Shown: positions 54,952-64,000 of the stretch, piece after piece
Position numbering within the stretch: the stretch's first letter is position 1
How the letters are laid out: each line of letters starts with the position of its first letter
DNA from: Chondrosia reniformis
Lineage: Eukaryota; Porifera; Demospongiae; Chondrillida; Chondrillidae
Assembly: GCA_947172415.1 (NCBI GenBank)
Contig: OX359195.1
Location: 2,666,001 to 2,730,000 of the forward strand
DNA length: 64,000 bases
Reading direction: 5' to 3'
Made by a program: the position numbers and the translations under genes
The notes under the pieces: generated by a model
Told to the model about the DNA's origin: nothing
What the model saw: the letters and a program-made list of their open reading frames with translations, nothing else
Database searches by the model: none

Positions 54952-55065
54952 CGAGATCTCGTTTTGGTTGAGTTGGAGGTTAGTTAAATCAAGTACATTC
55001 TAGTCCAATCAGGTAGCCATTTTGACTGTAGAAACCAGATAGACTGAAACTAGACCAATCATTCC
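54952..55065 (+). promoter_or_regulatory. Promoter-like block, copy 3 of 3 (NLR-B)
   Basis: Carries GAGATCTCGTTTTGGTTGAG, GTTGGAGGTTAG and AGGTAGCCATTTTG. It lies about 300 bp before the NLR-B start codon. Confidence 0.5.
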
Positions 55066-55330
55066 ATTCGACAGTTAACAATTGGTTTCACAGCTTAATA
55101 GATAGTTCTGCGTGTAAGTGAAATAGTAACTAACTGTTCCATTCATTACACGTAGCTACACCAACTGCGCGGCCGATCTCTAAATATGTATATTTGACAA
55201 ACTGTTCTAATCCGAGACTAACTGAGAAATAAGTAATGTTTGTGAATGGACTGCTACTCAGTAGAGTGTGGTAACGATAACTTGATCTTTATTTACTTTA
55301 CTCGTGTTCTCACTTCTTTATGCTATAGTT

Positions 55331-58300
55331 ATGGGAAATGTTTTCAGAATTGTGCTCCATTTTGTGTTTCGAACCGCTTCACCAGTGACACATCGTTTAG
55401 AAGAGGAGCAAGCTGAAAGTGAGTGTGTAATCCTCCACTAAACCTCTAATCTAAACCTTACTTTCCTATCGAGCTAGAGAGCTAAGGAAACATAAAGAAT
55501 ATACTAGACAGTCACTTGTGTCTCCAACCTGCTATAGATAGTGGAAATATCATGCAATATTAATTGTTTTTAAGATCAATCTGTAGAACTTTATAATACA
55601 ATTACGTAATTCTATAACTACGAGTAATCCCTTTTCCACATGGTTATATCAAGGGGCTAAGTTGTCATTTCTGTTGATCGTGCTGTTCGACTACTGATTG
55701 ATCAAACCAGATAAAATAACTGACAATGATAACCTCTTAATACTATGACTTTACTGTTTGCATACAAATTGGTCCAGTTCATTCCTTCATGTGTGTATGT
55801 AATAGTTACGGAACCAAACTTTCAATGTGAATATGAGAGTGAATGTCAGTTTTACCAATTTAACCACTGAAGTGTCAGTATATAGTTCTACATATAGTGA
55901 TAAACATGCAGAATGAACAGAACTAGTTCCGCCATATAGATCTTATATACTGAGGTGGTTCTCCATAGGCCAGACCACTATCTAACCGCCATATTTATTT
56001 GAGAATGTAAAAAGGAGAAGTGCAAGTGAAATGAATAGAATGTTCTTTATACTTTATTAGGAGAATGTGAGTCATCAGAGTTATCCCAAACAGAACCACA
56101 AGTCAGTCAAACTGCAGACCAGACAGGATCACAAGTCCGTCAAACTGCAGACCAGACAGAACCACAAGTCAGTCAAACTGCAGACCAGACAGAACCACAA
56201 GTCAGTCAAACTGCAGACCAGACAGAACCACAAGTCAGTCAAACTGCAGACCAGACAGAACCACAAGTCAGTCAAACTGCAGACCAGACAGAACCACAAG
56301 TCAGTCAAACTGCAGACCAGACAGAACCACAAGTCAGGCAAACTGCAGATCAGACAGAACCAATCACAGGTCAGTTAAACAGTTTTATGACTTATTAAAA
56401 TGTTCAAGTACTTCATGCATGGCAAATGAATACCTGTTAAAATCATTTCACACAAAGCCAGTACAAAGTACACAATCACTAGAGTCAGTACATCTCATAT
56501 AAAGTGCTTATAAGGAGGACATGGCAGGTCACCATTAAACATTTAGTATAATTGCAGTTTACCATTTAGATATAGAGATATATACATACGTACGCGTATA
56601 CGTAGATATACAGCTTCACTGCATGTACGTAAATGTATAGTAGTTCATTGTAAAGTTAATATTTTGCAGAATGTATGCTACAATAACTAAATATTACATA
56701 ACTTTAATAAGTAAGTAAGGCTTTACATATGTGTTTTATATATAGCAATGGAAAGGAGACCAAAAGAGATTATTGCATTCCTGGACAAGCACAGGGAGAG
56801 TCATATAAAGTACTGTGATGCGAAAGCAATACGTTTTGATCTTGAACGTGAGCAAGTCATATCTCAAGGACAGAGACAACAGTTGGATACTGCTTTAAGT
56901 GTAGCTGATGCAAATAGCCTGTTCCACCAGTTCCTTCACAATGACCCAGCTCCAAAGACACTTGGAGCAGCTGCTAAAGTACTACAGGAAGCTCCTAATA
57001 CTACAAACATGAATAAGAAGTTTGCAAAGGTTATTGAAGATTTCTTGTCTCTCAAAGTTACCTCACCAGGTGGGTATTCATGTGTAACTATGAGTGAAAT
57101 CCTTGTATATGTGCCTTACTAGACTTTAGTAAGTCTGGTTAGCTGTTTAGAATGGCATAGACCATGTTTGCATATACAATTAACCTCACTTGGCACAATT
57201 TCTCTCTTCAGATCAGGGAAGACATCTTGCTATCTCCACCTCTCCTCACAGTGATGTTACTCCTGGTCCTAGTGAAGTAAGTGTATTCATAGCAACAGTT
57301 CAAAGTATATTTACGTACAAAACTTAATTATATACATATATTTTATTAGAGTAAATTATTCTTTTTATGTATAACTTTAATTGGTAGATCCATCCTTTAA
57401 ATTCTTCAGCAAATAGAAACAATAACTATGTACTAGTGTTATAGAAGTACGTATATTCGTGTGTGTGAATAGACCAGGTTTTATGTTATGCAACTTCGCA
57501 TGTGAGCTAAGTTACGTGTTCAGTTGGTCATATAATATAGAGCTATTATAATACTTCCTGAATACTTATACAATAGTTAATGAAATACATATTCTCCTTC
57601 TTCCTAATGTACAGAATGCTCTTACCAATCTTAAGAGGGTGTACCAAAGTCCAGTCATATCAAACCACTGGTTACTGAAGCTATCTAAAATGGACTTTGT
57701 CAAACTCCAACTCGTAGAGTCATCAGAATTGAAAGTGAGAAAAGCTGAGCTACAGTGCGCTCCATCTGTAGTTTTAGCATCAGCAACTGGTCAGTCACAT
57801 GACATCAAAGGAAAGTCCATCAGCCTGCAGGAGATATTGGAGTACGAGCCTGTACAACCTCGAAGGAAGCGCATCCTGCTGGAAGGAGAGCCTGGTATAG
57901 GCAAGTCCACCCTAACCAAACATCTGTGCTACAAGTTTGCTGAGGGTACATTTGCCAGTGAATACAAGCTCGTCATTAGAGTAGTACTCCGAGGTCTTAC
58001 TTCCGATACCACACTGAGTGTAGAGGACCTTGTTCGTAGCTGTACCAGTGATGTTGGGACTTCACTGCAGAAAGAAATTCCTTCCCTCTTGAGTCAGTTC
58101 ATTTCCTCGAATGATGGAGATGGTACGCTGTTCATCATGGATGGCTACGATGAATTCCCTGAAGAGCTACAGGAGATATCTCTGGTTGCAGACATTCTAA
58201 ATGGCAAGACCCTCCCCCAGTCATCCTTCATCATCACATCCCGACCACGAGCATCAGCCCCTCTACACGACAAAATAGACAGACGCATCGAGGTGAGTGG

Positions 58301-61300
58301 CTTTGAAGAGGAAGAGATTGAGCAGTTCATTAGAAAGTACTACGGAGAGTCATCTAGTTCTGTAGCTGATGCTTTACTAGCAAGGCTGAACTCTACCATG
58401 CCTCGAATCAAAGCCATGTGCTTCATCCCTCTGATCCTGCTGATGACATGTTATGTCAATAATGTCCGTGATACCCCTCTTGATACAATCAGTGATCTAT
58501 TTAAAAGCATCATTTGCCTCACTGTAAAGCGACACTTTGAAGAGAAGAATGGAAAGAAATTGAAAATTGACAGTTTTGAGGATGTCCTGCAACTCTGTCC
58601 CCATTTGATCAAACTTGCCTTGGATGGAGTGAAGAAAAATGTCATCATTTTCCACGATCAGGATCTCATTTGCCACAATCTGAAGCTGTCAGAAAATGAT
58701 CATTTTGGTCTAATGAACTGCATCTCTTATCGAAGTGCCTTTGGTGGAGTCACTGGATCGTACCACTTTCTTCACAGAACAGTTCAAGAGTTCCTTGCAG
58801 CTTGTGCAGTCAAACAGTTACCTGCCGAGGAACAGGGAAAGTTCTGGAAAGAGAGACTTGTTCTTGGGTACAACAAGAGAGGAGAGTTTATCTTGTCAGA
58901 CTCCAACTACGAGATGCCATTCCTTTTCTTCTGTGGCATTGGAGGACTAGAGAATGATGCTGTGAGAGACCTCTTGTTTGAGCCACTTACCAATGATCAC
59001 AGGTTTGCTAGAGGGACCCCTTTCACTGAGATTGCTACAGCTGTAGCAGAGAGCAGAAATGAAGGACTGTGTCAAAGAGTCATGGAGTATTGCAGTCTTG
59101 CTGACATTGATCATCTCAGTCCCCATCAGCTCAACAGTTTAGTTTATCTGATGACCATCAGCAGACACATCAAACGACTTTCAGTTTGGATTCCAACTTA
59201 TACATCATTTTTTCAGCAAATATCTGGAAAGGTGACATATTTGGAAGAAGTCACAATTGAAGGTGAGTTGATATTGTAAGTTGAGATGTGTGAATAAAAC
59301 ACTTTTGTAGACTGTTGACATGCCATATATAGAAGAGGTTATAGATTAATAGATCCAGTACAGTGTGTATTGATTGCTCCTAATACCTTAAGCTTGTGAT
59401 TATCTTTGAAGTGTGAATATTCAACTTGACTGATGACACTCATTACTTTCCTTCTATAGGTTCCTTGGCAATGAGACAGCATCACTTACCCTCTATAGCT
59501 TCCTCAGAAAGACTAGAGTCTGTTGTACTTCAAGACTTTCTAAAGTTGCAAAGTTCACTAAATAAACTGACCTATGGAAAAACAGGTAATAGGGTAAGTT
59601 TGCAGTCCAAGTAGTTATAGTTTAATACGTATACGTATACGTGTACATTTTACTTCTGTACAGATGTATAGCCCTTCAGAGAGAAGAGATTACATATCAG
59701 TGATATCTGACATTGTTTCATTTCATTCAGAGAGACTTGAACACCTTGCGATACATTTCTATTGTGAGTCATGTCAACTGTATTATGTCCGTCAGTGAAA
59801 TGTAATATCTTCTTATTAGTTTTGTGTGAATATCATTGAAAGTGTACATCTAAATAGTCACATGCGACAGTCACTAGTGTCTGTACATACTGCACAAGTC
59901 TGAGTCACTTGTGTTGTCATTCACTGCACAAGTCATGAGTTGTGAGGTTGCTACTTTAAATGATACCACAAACTATATCCTTTCTTGTTGCTGTGTAGTT
60001 CCTAATGTGAAGGTAAAGACAAGTGAGCTAATGAGCTCAGTAGTTACTTGTCGTCAGTTGAAATCTCTTAGTCTGGAGAGTGTCAACTTTGCACAAGAAG
60101 ACTTACAGGTCTTACTTGATAACCTACCCCAATTGGTTACCATGGAGATGAGGCTATGTGAATATGAAGGTGGTGATATTGATGCCAGTGTCAATGTGAG
60201 TTGTGGAATACATACAAGTGTAAAGAACAGTAAAACCTCTATACAGAACAGCTAATATTTTAGTTGAGAAATGTTAATCTTTATGGACAGGTATTTAGTC
60301 TATTAATAGTGAATATTGTATTTGGTCAGTGGTCACTTTATATTTGTTCCATTCCACGGACATGTGTTCATATTCTATCCAGCTATATAGTGTATCATGT
60401 ATGTGATACAAACTAGTGAATGCAGCTATGGGACAACTCTATAATCAGCTGTAGTCACTACATGTGATTGGTTGCTGGTCACATGAGATCTCACTGTATG
60501 ACACTTGTGTGCAGTGTTAAGTGTGAATGTTGAGATATGTCTTCATGTGTAGTAATTCTCTATTTACGTAGATAAGTACTTGTATATATTGTTATTCTTG
60601 AGTGATCCATCAACATCTTTATACTCTAGTGCATTAGGAGGCACCCCAGTCTGGAAGATGTGACATTAGTTAAGTGGTGTAGTGTGAAGTTGATGAAAGT
60701 GTTCTTGTTTGGTATCAAAGACAAACTAAACATAAAGAAAATAAATGTTGACTTTTCTAAATGCTCAAGTAAGTGTATTGTTATCAAAGTACTCTAGTCT
60801 ATTGATCTCTTATAAACGCTTTTATACATTTTGGGTGAATATTGTAGTAAAGTTGTTATAACTTGTTAACTTGTCAATATGAGGTCTAGTCCTTATAACC
60901 TGGTGGTGTGTGATTGTACATAGTATATTTTGTAACTTTTTGTAGATGCTGATTGTGTAGAGTTACTACCATGTGTTGTGAGTTGTATGAAGAAGAGCTC
61001 ACTAAAGACACTTTGTCTCAGGGGGATGGAAGGAGTGCCGCAATGTTGTAAAGTGTTTGACTGTCTTAGAAGCAGTGAAATAGAAGAGTTTGAGTTTCAT
61101 CTGTGGCCCAGTACTTCATTACCTGTGAGTGTGATGATGATGTATAGAATATCATCTTCTCCACTTCACTCTCCCCATTCACCACTCTGGCCCATACACA
61201 CCTAACACTATATCTCCTCATAAATATATAGCCCTTGTATGTGTATCTGAAATGAGTTCCAAGTGTATGTAGACAGGATCTGTGAAAGGCTGTGCAGAAG

Positions 61301-63066
61301 CTACTGACTAGTATTGCTTCTCAAGTATATGGACATAACTAACTTATCTTTAGAGGGTTCACTTTGTTACTCCTGTTTAATTGATAATGTGTAGCACTCT
61401 TATGGCTATCCCATAGTTGGTACAAATAATGTTCTTATACCAAAGTTATGTAATAACTGTATTGTTTATCAGTGAAAGTGCTCATTTGAGAAGAGAGATG
61501 TGTATTGTGCAGTGCAAATTAGTTCAATCCTTCTGCAAATTAGTTCAAATGGTCAATCCTTATGACCAGTCCAATCCATTTGATTATAAGAGAGTGCTCT
61601 GCTCATTCACTGTTCTCTCAGATCAACTGGTATGTAGAGACTGGAAGTGCTGTCTCATTTCCATGTAGTTATTCCATCCACACAATGTTTGCATCATGTC
61701 AGTTAACCTTGTTCTGAGCAGAAGACATTTTATTGTTATATCCACTCAATTGTGATGTGATATTTCAGTTAACACTTTTGTATGGTGTATTCTCATGTGT
61801 ATATCACATCTCTGTCATGTGTGATGTATACAGGAAGGTCTCACTGATCTTGTTGAATGTGGAGTTGGACAGTGCAGGACACTCAGGAAGGTCACCATGG
61901 GAGCTGGTGGACATCAAACACTGACCTCCAGTATATTGAAGGGAATGATCCAGAATCCTTCATTGGAACAAGTTGAACTGTTAGGAGGTGACTTTGAAGG
62001 TAGGTTTTATAACTTTATGTACAGAATGTATTGCTTATGGACTTAATAAGTTTCATCAACTATGAGGATCATGTACTCTATACAGTCATCTCAATAGAAT
62101 GGTTGTGTTCAGTAAAGTGTCCCTTTCAAGTGATTAGTAGCCAATGTATAGCCTCTCTCTGCAACATTTCACATAAGCATTAAATATAAATATGCAGTGT
62201 GTTAATGTATTGTAATCTGATTGGTTCCTTCAACTGACAGGAAAGGAAGTATTGAAACTACTACAATGTGGATTGAAGAGTGTTACAATTGGTTACATCA
62301 ACATGGGAGACTGTTACAACATCACACCGAGGGACATTGCTAATGCTATTGGATGTCTACGTGACAACACTTCATTGAAAGAACTCACCATCTGGACTGA
62401 CACAGACCAGTCTGAGGTACACTTGACTGCCTATCACTAGTAAATATTACTTTCCCTTACTTATTAAAGGTATATCCAGTCTGCTTATTGCAAAGTTTAG
62501 GTTTATTTGACTAGCTTGTTCCAGTCTATGGCCTCTGAGTGTTTTAGATTAGGTAATCACTTCATATTGCAGTGCATGTATTTAATTGTTCCGGATACAC
62601 TTGTACAGAATATCCAGGATGTCACTGAAGAAGATGTCTTGACATCAGTTGAACAAGCTGTCAAGAAGAACACTACACTAGAGAGGTTGGAAGTGAATAA
62701 TAGACGGAGTAAAATGAACTGGATGAATGTTGCAGAGAGCATTCTAAAGGGAGCAGCAGCCAATCAGAATCTCAGAGAGTTGGAACTGTGGATGAATGAA
62801 CATACTCCTAAACAGGAAGTGGTTGATAATGTAAGAAAATTCAACCAGAAATTGAGACTCATTGTTAAGTTAGGTAAGTGAATGTCTTTCATCATCTGTT
62901 TGTACATGTAATAGGTAGTTTGATTAACAGTAGATTTACTAATTTCAATCCAAATAGTGTCACATATGGACTGTGTTATTTATACAAATACATTATTTTA
63001 TGTAACTTGTGAATATGTAATTCTTCTCTTTTTGTTCCAGGGCCATTTAGTTACTCTTACTTGTGA
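55331..63066 (+). CDS. NLR-B: repeat-CARD-NACHT-LRR receptor, 1268 aa
   Basis: Exons: 55331-55418, 56061-56369, 56746-57069, 57212-57276, 57615-59262, 59460-59593, 59664-59763, 59999-60195, 60630-60768, 60946-61124, 61834-61999, 62241-62416, 62618-62873, 63041-63066. The total is 3807 bp: 1268 codons plus TGA, all phases consistent. The protein starts MGNVFRIVLHFVF, then has eight or nine copies of QTADQTEPQVS (about 35-130), a CARD-like domain (about 133-240), the NACHT domain (GEPGIGKST at about 353, [21 protein letters not shown]) and the LRR region from about 812. It is a close paralogue of NLR-A but has a different first exon and the extra repeat exon. Gly2 could allow lipid attachment, though position 6 is Arg, not the usual Ser/Thr. 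Exon 6 has two usable acceptors 39 bp apart. Confidence 0.87.
56093..56360 (+). repeat. 33-bp coding minisatellite in NLR-B exon 2
   Basis: Eight in-frame copies encoding QTADQTEPQVS. The second unit is diverged (GSQVR); the rest are nearly the same, which points to recent expansion or conversion. Confidence 0.93.
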
Positions 63067-63179
63067 AACAGATTGTTATTCTTCAAAAGTGTTTTTGTTT
63101 GAACTCCTGACCAATTTTGTTTGAAACGAATTTTGTATAAGATATGAATAATTAGAAGAGAATCAGTTGTATGATATAT

Positions 63180-64000
63180 ATTAATTTTCCCTTGAGTCTC
63201 CAAGCAACCTGTCCCAAATTGGTGAAGTTTACCATCTAATTCCCCTTCAGTCTCCTAGCAACCAGTCACATATGGGTGGAGTTTACCTTCTAATTCCCCT
63301 TCAGTCTCCTAGCAACTAGTCACATATGGGTGGAATCTACCTTCAAATTTCCCCTCAGTCTCCTAGCAACCAGTCCCATATGGGTGGAGTCTTCCCCTCA
63401 GTCTCCTAGCAACCAGTCACATATGGGTAGAGTCCACCTTCTAATTTCCCCTCAGTCTCCTAGCAACCAGTCACATATGGGTGGAGTCTTCCCCTCAGTG
63501 TCCTAGCAACCAGTCACATATGGGTGGAGTCTACCTTTTAATTCCCCCTCAGTCTCCTAGCAACTAGTCACATATGGGTGGAGTCTACCTTCAAATTTTC
63601 CCTCAGTCTCCTAGCAACCAGTCACATATGGGTGGAGTCTACCTTTTAATTTCCCCTCAGTCTCCTAATAACCAGTCCCATATGGGTGGAGTCTTCCCCT
63701 CAGTCTCCTAGCAACCAGTCACATATGGGTGGAGTCTACCTTCTAAATTCCCCTCAGTCTCCTAGCAACCAGTCACATATGGGTGGAGTCTACCTTCTAA
63801 ATTCCCCTCAGTCTCCTAGCAACCAGTCACATATGGGTGGAGTCTTCCCCTCAGTCTCCTAGCAACCAGTCACATATGGGTGGAGTCCACCTTCTAAATT
63901 CCCCTCAGTCTCCTAGCAACCAGTCACATATGGGTGGAGTCTTCCCCTCAGTCTCCTAGCAACCAGTCACATATGGGTGGAGTCTACCTTTTAATTTCCC
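63180..64000. repeat. Minisatellite downstream of NLR-B, runs off the window
   Basis: About 16 copies, alternating units of roughly 41 and 57 bp, built on CCTCAGTCTCCTAGCAACCA and GTCACATATGGGTGGAGTC. The array continues past the window end. Confidence 0.95.

Noticed and set aside
56129-56341. Minus-strand frame with LWFCLVCSLTD repeats
   Set aside because: Shadow of the QTADQTEPQVS coding repeat.
67-63066. tRNA or rRNA genes
   Set aside because: No box A/box B pair with cloverleaf potential and no rRNA-like conserved stretch was noticed on either strand.

Overview
The window is animal nuclear DNA. Genes are split into many short exons with GT-AG introns, a CCHC/RT/integrase LTR retrotransposon is present, and several cut-and-paste transposons and MITEs lie inside introns. 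Three paralogous blocks of CARD-like, NACHT and LRR exons have the look of the large NLR expansion known from demosponges. The AT-rich, compact intron style also fits, and Amphimedon queenslandica is my best guess, inferred from family resemblance and not from any search.

Layout. (1) 68-17279 (+): the 3' LRR exons of an NLR-type gene are followed in phase by exons for a CARD-like domain, an 11-residue repeat, a ZU5-like domain and a nucleoside-phosphorylase (MTA/SAH nucleosidase-like) domain. Its introns hold several MITEs and a pogo/Tigger element (8126-14720) that is itself split by a Ty3/gypsy element (9409-14203). (2) 17711-19160: a piggyBac-like remnant and a hAT-like MITE. (3) 21319-22631 (-): a Pro/Thr-rich 10-residue-repeat gene with frame breaks. 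(4) 23473-25945 (+): a decayed CARD plus Roc/COR-like GTPase gene. (5) 26980-47149 (+): NLR-A, a complete CARD-NACHT-LRR gene. I derived 13 exons whose phases all agree, giving 1139 codons. Two large transposons (28306-36202 and 39621-43558) sit in its introns. (6) 47823-53948 (-): an FNBP4-like WW-domain gene with long minisatellites in one intron. (7) 55331-63066 (+): NLR-B, 14 exons, 1268 codons. (8) 63180-64000: a minisatellite that also occurs in short form after NLR-A.

How it works together: NLR-A and NLR-B look like intact intracellular receptors, with a death-fold adaptor, a NACHT NTPase and an LRR sensor. The LRR exons of the three blocks differ mostly at strand positions while their introns remain almost the same. 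The first gene appears to join LRRs to a death-fold/ZU5/PNP module, which suggests a receptor with a nucleoside-cleaving enzyme as output.

The two most unusual items are that PNP-bearing gene and the 7.9-kb transposon at 28306-36202. The transposon has 2-bp target duplications and codes for an 1183-residue protein. It also carries a small TATA-driven CCCH-finger gene. Both of its reading frames are followed by the same 16-nt stem-loop, which matches the 3' processing signal of replication-dependent histone mRNAs.
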